Shown here: positions 44,433 to 52,971 of the stretch, piece by piece | Position numbering within the stretch: position 1 is the first letter of the stretch | Layout of the letters: each line of letters opens with the position of its first letter | DNA from: Algoriphagus sp. A40 | GTDB lineage: Bacteria; Bacteroidota; Bacteroidia; Cytophagales; Cyclobacteriaceae | DNA length: 64,000 nucleotides | Assembly: GCF_002002735.1 (NCBI RefSeq) | Contig: NZ_MUNY01000049.1 | Location: 1 to 64,000 of the forward strand | Direction of reading: 5' to 3' | Made by a program: the position numbers and the translations under genes | Notes under the pieces: generated by a model | The model's input: only the letters and a program-made list of their open reading frames with translations | Databases searched by the model: none | What the model was told of the DNA's origin: nothing

Positions 44433-44659
44433 TTATGAATTGGTCTGAAAGCTCTGCAGAGAAATTCATTGATCAAGTATTAGTTAAAATTCACCTCATT
44501 AAAACCCACCCTGAAGCATTCGAAAAAACGAATTTTAAAAAAGTAAGCAAGATGGTGATTACAAAACAAATCACGCTTTTTTTCAGGGTCTCCAAGTCAA
44601 GAGTTTATTTGTTCAGATTTTGGAACAACTACCAAAATCCCGAAAAACTATCCCTTTGA
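44372..44659 (+). CDS. RelE/ParE-family toxin with a non-canonical or lost start
   Basis: The recognisable toxin sequence begins IKVIWSKKAISDYHSIIDYL and continues NWSESSAEKFIDQV, NFKKVSKMVITKQITLFFRV and LFRFWNNYQNPEKL, a full ParE/RelE domain of about 96 residues. In this frame there is no ATG, GTG or TTG before TTG 44429, which would cut off strand 1 and half of helix 1. I therefore place the start at the ATT 44372; alternatives are TTG 44429 (76 residues, probably inactive) or frameshifting from the antitoxin. The toxin would cleave ribosome-bound mRNA or act on gyrase. Confidence 0.6.
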   Translation: MKVIWSKKAISDYHSIIDYLIMNWSESSAEKFIDQVLVKIHLIKTHPEAFEKTNFKKVSKMVITKQITLFFRVSKSRVYLFRFWNNYQNPEKLSL

Positions 44660-45933
44660 ATTCCTCCAAAATCTCCTGGAAAACCGCCGCTGGTCTGGTC
44701 ATTGCCAATATGATCGGGACGGGTGTTTTTACCAGTTTGGGATTTCAGTTGGCAGAGGTCCAAAACACCTGGTCGATTCTTTTGCTTTGGGCTTTGGGAG
44801 GGGGAATGGCTCTGATCGGGGCATTTGTCTATGCCGAATTGGGGACACACTTCCGCAAAACCGGTGGGGATTACTTCTTCCTTTCGGAAACCATCCATCC
44901 AGCTGTTGGCTATTTGTATGCGTGGATTTCGCTCACGGTTGGCTTTTCTGCGCCGATCGCCATTGCGGCTATGGCCATGAACGGTTACCTCAGCCCACTT
45001 TTCGGGGACACCATCCTTCCTGGGCTGTTTTTTCTCCTGGCTGTCCCCTGCGCCCATGTTTTCTCGGTGAGGAGATCTGCTTACTTTCAGGATGCGCTCA
45101 CGTTGATCAAAATTGTTTTTGTCCTTATTTTAATCTTACTGGGATTTGGATTTTCATCAGTAGTTGAAAATCCAGCTTTCAATTTCTCTTCTTCCTGGCA
45201 AAAGGAAGTCATCATGCCGGGATTTGCCGTCTCTTTGATTTATGTTTTCTATGCCTATACCGGATGGAATTCGGCGGCATACATCATCGAAGAAGTAGAT
45301 CAGCCTGAGAAAAACCTCCCAAAAGCTTTGATTTGGGCTACTGTCTCGGTGATGGTCGTGTACATTTTGCTCCAACTCGTCCTGCTCAAGCACGCCTCAG
45401 TACCACAGCTATCCGGCAAAGTGGAAGTTGCTGACATTGCATTTGGCAATCTCTTTGGGCCAAGCGGTGCACTTTGGGTGAGCTTTTTAATCGGTGTCCA
45501 GCTGATCGCCACGATTTCGGGATATGCTTGGGTGGGCCCGAGAATCACCTACGCATTGGCCAGGGATTTTCGGCTTTGGAAACCTTTGGCCAAAGTCAAT
45601 TCTAACGGTATCCCGGTAAGAGCCATAATCCTAAATACGGCCATCAGTCTGATTCTTTTCCTTTCGGGCTCCTTTGAACAAATCATGCTTTATGCGGGAT
45701 TTGTCTTGCAGCTGATGGGGACGATCACGGTCTATTCTTCTCTTAGAATCAAAAAAGAAAGCGGTTTCCGAAGTCCTTTCAAGCCTTGGCTTCAATACAT
45801 TTACCTGACCTTCAGTACTTCAGTATTGATTTACCTTTTTTGGGACAGGCCTATGGAAAGCCTTGCAGGTCTTGGGATCGTAGGTTTGGGATTGATTATT
45901 TTCCTTTTTGACAAGAAAACACCCCACTTCTAA
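44656..45933 (+). CDS. APC-family amino acid permease
   Basis: 425 residues from TTG 44656, which overlaps the toxin stop (TTGA); a further TTG 36 bp upstream is possible. About 12 membrane segments. The N-terminal signature WKTAAGLVIANMIGTGVFTS is the APC-superfamily substrate motif (GTGVF). Later positions include FYAYTGWNSAAYIIEEVDQP, the typical EEV/P motif of amino acid permeases. It should import or exchange an amino acid. Its link to the toxin-antitoxin pair is only positional. Confidence 0.9.
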   Translation: MNSSKISWKTAAGLVIANMIGTGVFTSLGFQLAEVQNTWSILLLWALGGGMALIGAFVYAELGTHFRKTGGDYFFLSETIHPAVGYLYAWISLTVGFSAPIAIAAMAMNGYLSPLFGDTILPGLFFLLAVPCAHVFSVRRSAYFQDALTLIKIVFVLILILLGFGFSSVVENPAFNFSSSWQKEVIMPGFAVSLIYVFYAYTGWNSAAYIIEEVDQPEKNLPKALIWATVSVMVVYILLQLVLLKHASVPQLSGKVEVADIAFGNLFGPSGALWVSFLIGVQLIATISGYAWVGPRITYALARDFRLWKPLAKVNSNGIPVRAIILNTAISLILFLSGSFEQIMLYAGFVLQLMGTITVYSSLRIKKESGFRSPFKPWLQYIYLTFSTSVLIYLFWDRPMESLAGLGIVGLGLIIFLFDKKTPHF

Positions 45934-46406
45934 CTCTTTTCTAACCGAAGTTGCCCAAGGATGATCATTGTCGCGAAAAAAGTCCAGGCCACTATCGGGA
46001 AAACAAAATAGGATAAGTTGGTGGAAAGTTCTGAAACCATCACGCCTACCCACAAGGAAGCAAGAATCACCAATACATTCCCTGCCAACCCAAATTTCAA
46101 AGCCGAAATTCCCGTGAGTTTTTCCAAGCCAATGGTATAATAAACATAACTGGCGCAGACAACTGCCAAAACGATCGTACACTTAGCGAGACCATCGGCA
46201 TCAATTTGAACCAATTTGTATCGGAGAATAGCCAGGAGCAAAAAAAGAAAAACCCAGACTATCGGGATCACATATCCCGGCGGCTCAAACCAAAGGCGCT
46301 TTTTAGGTCCGTTTCCTTCAAACTTCAGCCCAAGAAAAGGCGCCGGCAAGTTAGTGAGAATCAGGATTCCGAAGAACAGGACGATATTGGAGACCAGGCT
46401 AACCAT
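45930..46406 (-). CDS. TspO/MBR-family membrane protein
   Basis: 158 residues, five hydrophobic segments. The family signature is PPGYVIPIVWVFLFLLLAI near 42-60, and the C-terminal helices have the tryptophan/tyrosine-rich character of tryptophan-rich sensory proteins. TspO proteins bind porphyrins and are linked to oxidative-stress responses. The stop overlaps the convergent permease stop by four bases. Confidence 0.83.
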   Translation of the reverse strand: MVSLVSNIVLFFGILILTNLPAPFLGLKFEGNGPKKRLWFEPPGYVIPIVWVFLFLLLAILRYKLVQIDADGLAKCTIVLAVVCASYVYYTIGLEKLTGISALKFGLAGNVLVILASLWVGVMVSELSTNLSYFVFPIVAWTFFATMIILGQLRLEKS

Positions 46407-46486
46407 CGGTTCAATTTAGCCTTAAAAGTTTTGAGATGTTAAAAAATGAGAGTTACTGGATTTGAATTAACAAACTTTCATATTCC

Positions 46487-46930
46487 TCAGGCAAGCAACC
46501 TTCTGTGGTAATTGATTTGACCCAAATGGTAATTAAAATGCCCATAAAGGTGAATCAGGAAAAAACCGATAGTCATGGAATGACCAAAGAAAGCGTGAAA
46601 TGACCTATCTCCCATCCGATTCGGATCTAAGCCTAATAGGGTATTGGCAACGATTTTCTTGACCTCTTCCAACTCTTCAAGCAAGGCCGACCTCGGTTCT
46701 CCCTTTGCTCCAAATTCGCGTTCCCTGTTTCTTTCATAGGGTATTCCTCCCAAATCCAAACCAATAAACGTCCGAAGATTTCCAAACAGGTGAAGTGCAA
46801 GATTTCCGGCCGAATTGGCGATTTCTTTATCTACTATCCAGAGATTTTCTTCCTCACTATAAGCGGCCAATTCCTGGCCAAGTTTTTCGAGATCTCTCTG
46901 GAATAGCAGATTGAGTTCTTTTAGATTCAT
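46487..46930 (-). CDS. DinB-family protein
   Basis: 147 residues forming a four-helix bundle typical of DinB/DUF1572: NLKELNLLFQRDLEKLGQEL, LALHLFGNLRTFIG and the metal-site helix HLYGHFNYHLGQINYHRR. The three His sites are LALHL (45-50), HLYGH and HLGQINYH. Relatives bind nickel or zinc; some are thiol transferases, but the function here is unknown. Its ATG overlaps the stop of the muramidase gene by one base. Confidence 0.88.
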   Translation of the reverse strand: MNLKELNLLFQRDLEKLGQELAAYSEEENLWIVDKEIANSAGNLALHLFGNLRTFIGLDLGGIPYERNREREFGAKGEPRSALLEELEEVKKIVANTLLGLDPNRMGDRSFHAFFGHSMTIGFFLIHLYGHFNYHLGQINYHRRLLA

Positions 46931-47760
46931 TAGGATTGACTTAGGAATTTTTGATAGGCGTTGGCCATCTTGATATCATATTTGTTTTGGGCGTAGCCTG
47001 ATCCGTTATAGCAGTTGGCAAATGCGGCCCAGTTTTTGGCCCGAAGATGGGTGATACATCCAAAAGCTGTAATGTAACGTCCGAATGCCTCCAGGTGATT
47101 TCTCTCATGGACATACATCTGATCTACAAAATCCTGCACCGAACCAAAGCCCAACTTGGAGGAATGATAGCCCATAATCTGATAACTACCCCAAGATGCT
47201 GAAGATAGGGCTGCTGCTTTCACTTTTGGATTGGGGGAAAGGCTTGCTGCTTTTTCCATGCGGTCATACTCTTTTGGCCCTCCCACATAGTGGCTCTTGG
47301 TCCATTTGGAGTAAAGAACATCTGCATTGGATGCATTAGCCATTGAGGCAGGATCTATCCCGGCCTTTTTCAACTGATCCCAAAAGACATGGCCTTCAAA
47401 CAGGATTTTGGGCCTGCCATCTACGAAAAACCCCTTGCCGCTACTTTCCACTTCATGGACAGCCTTTACTGCTGCGAGTTCCAAATTATTCTTTTGGGCA
47501 AAATTTTTCAGATCCTGCTCACTTAGAAACTTCCCTCCTAAAGTTTCAGCAGGCTTGGTTTTCTCGATAAGGATTGTCCAGGATTTGATCCCAACTTCAC
47601 CGTCTGAGACGAGGTTATTCTTTAGCTGAAAATCTTTGACAGCCTTATCGGTTAGATCTCCGAAAAAACCTGTTGCCGGAATCTGATAACCTAATTTCCC
47701 GAGAAGCTCCTGTAGGTAAGAGACAGAAGGACCCCTTGATTTTAATTTGAGGGTTTGCAT
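46930..47760 (-). CDS. N-acetylmuramidase with peptidoglycan-binding domain
   Basis: 276 residues from ATG 47760 (MQTLKLKSRGPSVSYLQELL). The N-terminal PG_binding_1 domain (about 1-65) has GYQIPATGFFGDLTDKAVKD and FQLKNNLV. The rest is the N-acetylmuramidase domain (PF11860, formerly DUF3380) with the catalytic Glu in VHEVESSGKGF and RPKILFEGHVFW. It cleaves the MurNAc-GlcNAc glycosidic bond. Phage endolysins have the same order, but no phage genes surround it and it has no signal peptide. Confidence 0.9.
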   Translation of the reverse strand: MQTLKLKSRGPSVSYLQELLGKLGYQIPATGFFGDLTDKAVKDFQLKNNLVSDGEVGIKSWTILIEKTKPAETLGGKFLSEQDLKNFAQKNNLELAAVKAVHEVESSGKGFFVDGRPKILFEGHVFWDQLKKAGIDPASMANASNADVLYSKWTKSHYVGGPKEYDRMEKAASLSPNPKVKAAALSSASWGSYQIMGYHSSKLGFGSVQDFVDQMYVHERNHLEAFGRYITAFGCITHLRAKNWAAFANCYNGSGYAQNKYDIKMANAYQKFLSQS

Positions 47761-47892
47761 AGTGTATGGATTAAAAATGAAAAGCACAAAAACCTGAAAA
47801 ATGCAATTGAAAATCTATTGGGAATTCTGATGCATAATTCAGGTTCAAGTTACCCGAAGAACTTTATAAAAACCAAAACAAAACCTTGAATA

Positions 47893-49287
47893 TCAGGACT
47901 CGATCACATTCTTCCGTTGTCCGTATTTTCCGGGTTTTTCTGATCCTGAACTAGTGGACGGCTCTGATTTGGGAGTTTCTGGCTTTGGGTGAGAATAGCT
48001 TTTAGGAGCTTCTGTCCTTGGTTTTGAATCCGAAACATTCTCCTTCTTGTCTCCGGAAGGTTTTTGGCCGAATTTTTTCTTTTTCTTGTTTTTAGGCTTG
48101 TTGCCGCCAGAAGGAGATGAAAAATCAGATGCTTTTGCTTTTTCTCCCAGATAAACCGGTCCGGCATCAAATCCAGCCGGAAGTGGATTCTGAGTTACGG
48201 CCATCCCGATCAGCTTTTCAATTCTTACAAATTTGTGCTGGTCTTTAGGGTTCACAAACGTAATCGCCTCCCCTTCTTTGTCTGCGCGGGCAGTCCTACC
48301 CACACGGTGGACGTAATCTTCCGGATCACTTGGTGTATCAAAATTGATCACCAATTCAATACCCACCACGTCAATTCCTCTCGAAATAATATCAGTCCCA
48401 ATCAGGATTTTGACTGCTTTGTTTTTGAAATTGGACATGATTTTTTCACGCTCCACCTGCTCTAAGTCAGAGTGAAAAGCCTCAATGTCAAACTGCTTCT
48501 TGAGCACTTTGTAAAGGGCTTTGACTTTGTCTTTGGTCGAAGCAAAAATGATCACGGCTTCGTAAGGCTTTTGGGAAAGAATATGGCGCACCAAATCCTC
48601 TTTTTGCCCATCATAGACCGAGTACATGGACTGGGTCACGCCTTCTGCAGTCTTGCCGATAGAAAGTGAAATTTCCTCCGGATTCCTTAGAAACTTCATG
48701 CTAAACTGGCGAATCTTTGGAGGCATGGTTGCCGAAAAAAGAACCGTCTGACGGTTTTGAGGAAGGTAATTGACGATTTTCAAAATATCATCCGAAAAGC
48801 CCATATCCATCATCCGGTCGGCTTCGTCCAGGATCAGATGCTCAAGTGAACTCAGGTCCATTTTTCCCCCGGCAAGCAAAGCAATCAGTCGACCTGGTGT
48901 GGCAACAACAATTTCAGCCCCTGTTTCGAGCGCTTTCTTTTGCTGCTCCCAAACAATGCCATCGCCACCGCCATAGATCGGAACTGAACTTACGCCAAGG
49001 AAATACGAGAATCCCTGAATCTGCTGATCGATCTGGATCGCAAGCTCACGGGTTGGGGCCAAAATCAGCGTGTTAAGCGTATTGGAACCTGATTTTGTGA
49101 TTTTATTTAGAATCGGAAGTACAAAAGCGGCTGTTTTTCCGGTACCGGTCTGTGCGCAGGCGATCAAATCTCTGCCTTGCATAATGACCGGAATTGCCAT
49201 TTCCTGGATTGGAGTAGGGCGATCAAAGCCCATGGCATCGAGCCCTTCCTGAAGAGTGGGCTCAAAATTGAATGATTTAAAACTCAA
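47893..49287 (-). CDS. DEAD-box RNA helicase
   Basis: 464 residues. Core motifs: Q motif (FDRPTPIQEMAIP), Walker A AQTGTGKTA, PTRELAIQ, TPGRL, DEAD in LILDEADRMMDMGF, SAT, then helicase C with IIFASTK and HRVGRTARADKEG. The C-terminal 80 residues are a low-complexity Lys/Ser/Pro-rich tail (KNKKKKKFGQK), which may bind RNA. It resembles RhlE/CsdA-type cold-shock and ribosome-assembly helicases. It stands alone on this strand. Confidence 0.95.
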   Translation of the reverse strand: MSFKSFNFEPTLQEGLDAMGFDRPTPIQEMAIPVIMQGRDLIACAQTGTGKTAAFVLPILNKITKSGSNTLNTLILAPTRELAIQIDQQIQGFSYFLGVSSVPIYGGGDGIVWEQQKKALETGAEIVVATPGRLIALLAGGKMDLSSLEHLILDEADRMMDMGFSDDILKIVNYLPQNRQTVLFSATMPPKIRQFSMKFLRNPEEISLSIGKTAEGVTQSMYSVYDGQKEDLVRHILSQKPYEAVIIFASTKDKVKALYKVLKKQFDIEAFHSDLEQVEREKIMSNFKNKAVKILIGTDIISRGIDVVGIELVINFDTPSDPEDYVHRVGRTARADKEGEAITFVNPKDQHKFVRIEKLIGMAVTQNPLPAGFDAGPVYLGEKAKASDFSSPSGGNKPKNKKKKKFGQKPSGDKKENVSDSKPRTEAPKSYSHPKPETPKSEPSTSSGSEKPGKYGQRKNVIES

Positions 49288-49476
49288 ATTATTGGTGATT
49301 TTAGAACGTAAAATTGGTCTTCAAAACTCATGACCTTTTCAAATATACGCCCTTAAAGCATAGAAAGCCAATCCCTAAGGGATAGATGATTTTTTATTAA
49401 AACCAAAAACAAATCGATTTAGATTAAATCCTAAGTTTAATTTATATTACTTAATCTTTCTAAACATTCCTGAAAA

Positions 49477-50529
49477 ATGAAAATACTGAGACTCACTTCA
49501 TTTTTTTCCCTCTTTTTGGGAGTATCCATGTTTTCATTTGCGCAAAATTTCAGCTTGAAAGGCCGGGTTATGGATTTTGATACCCGCGAATTTATTGAAG
49601 GTGCTACAGTCACCCTTCGAAATTCTGCATTTGGTAATTACAGCAACAGTGCCGGAAATTTTCTGATGGAAAATGTCCTTTCGGAAAAATACACACTCGC
49701 CGTGACAGCTCCGGGATACAACAACTTTGAAAAGATTATCCGCCTCACCGCAGACATGGATCTGGGAAATATTTATCTGGTAAAATATGGTAGCGAAGGA
49801 ACCGGTGCGGCTTTGCAAAAAACCATCCGATCCACCAATGTGAGCCGCCTTCTGGTAGAGCGTCCAAATTTCATCGGAAATACATTCTATGGTATTCCTC
49901 CTGAGCCCAAGCAGGTAGAGGGCAATTTTTACCTGGACAAAAAATGGAATGTGGCCTCTATCCTACTCTATCGGGAACAAACTGTCCTCGAAGGTTTTCG
50001 GGTCAGGTACAACATCAATTCGAATATGTTTGAGTTGATGGAGCCGGAAAAAAACCTGGTATCAGTCATGCCCGGACTTCGGATTCAGAATATTGTCTGG
50101 ATGGACAGCGCCTACAATGTCCCCCGTTATTTTGTCAACGGGATGGACTTCAAAGATGAAGGCGTGCCCATTTCAGGCTTTTTCGAAGTGATCGTCGAAG
50201 GAGAATTACCGCTCATGCGAAGAACCCTTGCTGTTTTCAAAGAATCCAATTACAATGTAGCCCTGATGGTAGGTGACCGCAATGATCAGATTATCAAACG
50301 GAATGTCTATTACTATCTGAAAGGAAAAGACCTCTACGAAGTGCCTAAAAAGCGGAAAGACCTCTTCCCTATTTTCGGGGAAAAGGAAGCTGAAATGCTG
50401 GCTTTTGTGGAAGACAACGAAATTGATCTCAAAAAGACCGGATCTGTCTTTCAGCTCTTCACTTACTATAATTCCCGATTCCCGGGCTTTGAACCCATCA
50501 TGGATCAGCTTTTGGATGAAAAGGATTGA
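49477..50529 (+). CDS. Secreted protein with carboxypeptidase-regulatory-like domain
   Basis: 350 residues with a signal peptide (MKILRLTSFFSLFLGVSMFSFAQ). A CarboxypepD_reg-like Ig fold (about 27-105) has GRVMDFDTREFIEGATVTLR and AVTAPGYNNFEKII. The remainder (about 110-350) is an uncharacterised beta-rich domain that begins with a variable stretch (RLLVERPNFIGN) and ends in a helical tail. Location is probably periplasmic or outer membrane. The function is unknown. Confidence 0.82.
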   Translation: MKILRLTSFFSLFLGVSMFSFAQNFSLKGRVMDFDTREFIEGATVTLRNSAFGNYSNSAGNFLMENVLSEKYTLAVTAPGYNNFEKIIRLTADMDLGNIYLVKYGSEGTGAALQKTIRSTNVSRLLVERPNFIGNTFYGIPPEPKQVEGNFYLDKKWNVASILLYREQTVLEGFRVRYNINSNMFELMEPEKNLVSVMPGLRIQNIVWMDSAYNVPRYFVNGMDFKDEGVPISGFFEVIVEGELPLMRRTLAVFKESNYNVALMVGDRNDQIIKRNVYYYLKGKDLYEVPKKRKDLFPIFGEKEAEMLAFVEDNEIDLKKTGSVFQLFTYYNSRFPGFEPIMDQLLDEKD

Positions 50530-50581
50530 GAAAAATCTGATGGTCAAAAAAATATGGTTCACTTTCTTTGTTTTAGGGATT

Positions 50582-50616
50582 GAAAGACGGAAGACAGTGG
50601 ACCGAAGACGGAAGAA
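50582..50616 (-). repeat. 7-bp phased array (GGAAGAC units), inverted partner
   Basis: Five units in exact phase: gaaagac, ggaagac, agtggac, cgaagac, ggaagaa. The reverse complement GTCTTCC is the unit of the array at 50729-50763, so the two arrays form a pair of arms about 110 bp apart in the 258-bp region before the gamma-glutamyltransferase gene. Confidence 0.72.
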
Positions 50617-50728
50617 TTGAAAATCAAATTTGGCTTGGGATTTTCAAAATCCTAATTTAAACAAGAACTAAGTCTGTGATTATATTCAAAGTTTTATGGC
50701 TTACTGATTCTCCCCTCCATCTTCTGCG

Positions 50729-50787
50729 GTCTTCCGTCTTCCGTCTCCAGTCTCCAGTCTTCCTTCCTAATACCAACCACCAACCAA
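50729..50787 (+). repeat. 7-bp phased array (GTCTTCC units) leading into a start codon
   Basis: Units in exact phase: gtcttcc, gtcttcc, gtctcca, gtctcca, gtcttcc, ttcctaa, taccaac, caccaac, then caa and the ATG at 50788. The last units (taccaac, caccaac) resemble the units next to the start codon at 57153. It occupies the place where a leader and ribosome binding site would be. Confidence 0.72.
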
Positions 50788-52656
50788 ATGAAAAACCTCT
50801 ACTTCATCCTCTTTTTTCTTTTCACCCATGCCGCCTGGAGCCAGGGTTTGCCCGGATTAGGCGCCGGTACCATTGGTACCAATAAACCCGTACTTCACGG
50901 CAAAAACTGGATGGCAATTACCGGCAAACCTCTGGCAGCAACAGCCGGAGCCCAGATTTTCCAACAGGGTGGCAATGCGGTGGATGCGGCCTGCGCCATG
51001 ATTTCAGCTACTTCCACCATGTGGGATGTGCTTTCCTGGGGTGGAGAAACGCAGGCCCTCATCTACAATCCCAACACCAAAAAAGTCATCGCCATCAATG
51101 CCCTTGGCTACGCTCCAACCGGTGCCACCGTGGAATTTTACAAATCCCAAGGCATGGATTATCCGCCACAGTTTGGTCCTTTGGCTGCCACGACTCCCGG
51201 CACGCCAGGTGGAATCATGACCATGCTGGCAGAGTATGGCACCATGAGTTTGGAACAAATCCTAAAACCTGCGATGGACTTGGCCAATGGCTATCCCATC
51301 GAAGCTCAAACCGCCAATGCCATCGAGGCTCAGAAAGCCAGAATCAAAGAATGGCCTTATTCGAAAAAGGTCTTTCTTACCCACTTGGGAGAAAAGCGTG
51401 AAGCTCCCGAAGCCGGAGAAATCTTCGTGCAGGAGGATTTGTATCAGACTTTGTCAAAACTGGTAGAAGCTGAAAAGTCAGCCTTGGCAGCTGGAAAATC
51501 CAGAAAGGAAGCGATCCAAGCCGCTTACGACCGCTTTTACAAAGGTGACATCGCCAAAGAAATCGTCCGGGGAACGCGCGAGCAAGGCGGACTTTTCACC
51601 GAAGCCGACCTAGCCAACTGGAAAGTAAAAATCGAGGAACCGCTTCAGGTCAACTACCGTGGCATTGACGTCTACAAACTCCAGGAATGGACTCAAGGCC
51701 CGGCATTGCTTCAGTCGCTGAACATCTTGGAAAACTTTGACCTCAAGTCCATGGGCTACAATTCCGCCAATTACATCCATACCGTCTATCAGGCGATGAA
51801 TCTGGCCTTTTCTGACCGGGATTTTTACTACGGTGATCCGGCTTTTGTCAAGTCTCCGATGAAAGGTTTGCTCTCCAAGGACTATGCAAAAGAGAGGGCG
51901 AAGCTGATCGGTCCGATAAATGATCCCAAGATTATGGCTGGCGACCCCTACCCTTTTCAGGGCGAAACCAACCCTCACTCTGCGCTATTGAAAAAGAAAC
52001 AAACAACCCTTGCAGCCCTGGATCCAAAAGAGATGGAAGCTCAGGTTGACGAAAAATTCCTGACTGAGTTCCAAAGCGGAACCACCTCCGTGCAGACTGC
52101 TGATGCTCAGGGATGGGTGGTCTCCGTGACACCAAGCGGAGGCTGGATTCCTGCTGTGATAGCGGGAAATACTGGTGTGGGACTCTCCCAACGCATGCAG
52201 AGCTTTGTCTTGGATGAAAATCTCAGTCCCTTCAATCTGCCCGAACCGGGCAAAAGACCAAGAGTTACCTTGACCCCAAGCTTGGCCATGAAAGACGGCA
52301 AACCGATCCTGGCATTTTCTGTACAGGGCGGCGACTCTCAGGATCAAAACCTGCTGCAGTTCTTCCTCAATGTGACCGAGTTTGACATGAATGTGCAGGA
52401 AGCTGCAGAAGCCGCCAACTTCAATTCCTATCAGATGCAAAGTTCCTTTGGTGATCATGAGATCAAGCCCGGAGGCATTACCCTGCGACAGGACACACCC
52501 GACTGGATCAGAAGGGACCTGCTCAAGCGAGGCTATGTAATGGACTTCTGGACCAAAACCTCCGGCCCGATCACCGCAATCTGGGTGGACTGGAAGCACG
52601 GCACGCTTTGGGGCGGAGCAAGTAATTATGGAGATGATTACGGGATTGCGTGGTAG
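50788..52656 (+). CDS. Secreted gamma-glutamyltransferase-family protein
   Basis: 622 residues with a signal peptide (MKNLYFILFFLFTHAAWSQ). It is an Ntn hydrolase: the predicted self-cleavage and nucleophile site is the Thr of SGTTSVQTADAQGW near 430, splitting it into large and small subunits. The family usually has TTH at this place; here it is TTS, which may alter the acceptor site. Other marks are GGNAVDAACAMI and GPALLQSLN. It should hydrolyse or transfer gamma-glutamyl groups, or be a cephalosporin acylase-like member. A 7-bp array abuts both the start and, on the other side, the stop. Confidence 0.9.
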   Translation: MKNLYFILFFLFTHAAWSQGLPGLGAGTIGTNKPVLHGKNWMAITGKPLAATAGAQIFQQGGNAVDAACAMISATSTMWDVLSWGGETQALIYNPNTKKVIAINALGYAPTGATVEFYKSQGMDYPPQFGPLAATTPGTPGGIMTMLAEYGTMSLEQILKPAMDLANGYPIEAQTANAIEAQKARIKEWPYSKKVFLTHLGEKREAPEAGEIFVQEDLYQTLSKLVEAEKSALAAGKSRKEAIQAAYDRFYKGDIAKEIVRGTREQGGLFTEADLANWKVKIEEPLQVNYRGIDVYKLQEWTQGPALLQSLNILENFDLKSMGYNSANYIHTVYQAMNLAFSDRDFYYGDPAFVKSPMKGLLSKDYAKERAKLIGPINDPKIMAGDPYPFQGETNPHSALLKKKQTTLAALDPKEMEAQVDEKFLTEFQSGTTSVQTADAQGWVVSVTPSGGWIPAVIAGNTGVGLSQRMQSFVLDENLSPFNLPEPGKRPRVTLTPSLAMKDGKPILAFSVQGGDSQDQNLLQFFLNVTEFDMNVQEAAEAANFNSYQMQSSFGDHEIKPGGITLRQDTPDWIRRDLLKRGYVMDFWTKTSGPITAIWVDWKHGTLWGGASNYGDDYGIAW

Positions 52657-52658
52657 GG

Positions 52659-52686
52659 AAAGTTTAAAATGAAAAGTTTAAAGTTT
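52659..52686 (+). repeat. 7-bp phased array (AAAGTTT units) just after a stop codon
   Basis: Units in exact phase: aaagttt, aaaatga, aaagttt, aaagttt. It starts 2 bp after the TAG of the gamma-glutamyltransferase gene, as the array at 59106 does after its gene. It is AT-rich and leads into a terminator-like hairpin. Confidence 0.55.
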
Positions 52687-52720
52687 AAAAGGAATGGGCG
52701 AATGTCTGTTCCTTTTTTTG
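52687..52720 (+). terminator. Possible terminator after the gamma-glutamyltransferase gene
   Basis: AAAAGGAA and TTCCTTTT pair over a 14-base loop and are followed by T residues. The stem is short and AT-rich. Confidence 0.5.
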
Positions 52721-52828
52721 TTGAGTGGAATGAATGGATATTTCTTTTCCAATTGGAAAATTTCCCTGACAATTTCTGGCCTTCTTTACCAATACGTTTT
52801 TCGTTTTCAGGTAAACTAATATCTTTAA

Positions 52829-52965
52829 GAAATAGAACCGCAAATAAATAATACAAATGATTTATTTAATATCTCACTTATCGACAGCGATATCGATGCT
52901 TTGGTAAAGGGTTGCTTGGTTTGACTGATAAAGATATTAGGGTTGTGAAAGGGGGAGAAAATTAA
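52829..52965 (+). pseudogene. Remnant of a DNA methyltransferase C-terminus with a 1-nt frameshift
   Basis: One frame (52829-52909) reads ...LFNISLIDSDIDALVKG and stops shortly after; a second frame (52903-52965) reads KGLLGLTDKDIRVVKGGEN and then TAA. Joined across a one-base deletion between the Val and Leu codons, they give IDALV-xxLxGLTDKDIRVV, which has the exact spacing of the conserved C-terminus of Eco57I-type DNA methyltransferases (IDxLVYxLYGLTEEEI.IVE). The upstream part of the gene is gone. The next gene starts 7 bp after. The call rests on recall of this tail motif. Confidence 0.45.
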
Positions 52966-52971
52966 ATTAAA

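Noticed and set aside
46930..47760. A prophage fragment, because of the endolysin-like muramidase.
   Set aside because: No capsid, tail, integrase or holin genes are nearby; such muramidases also occur as chromosomal genes.
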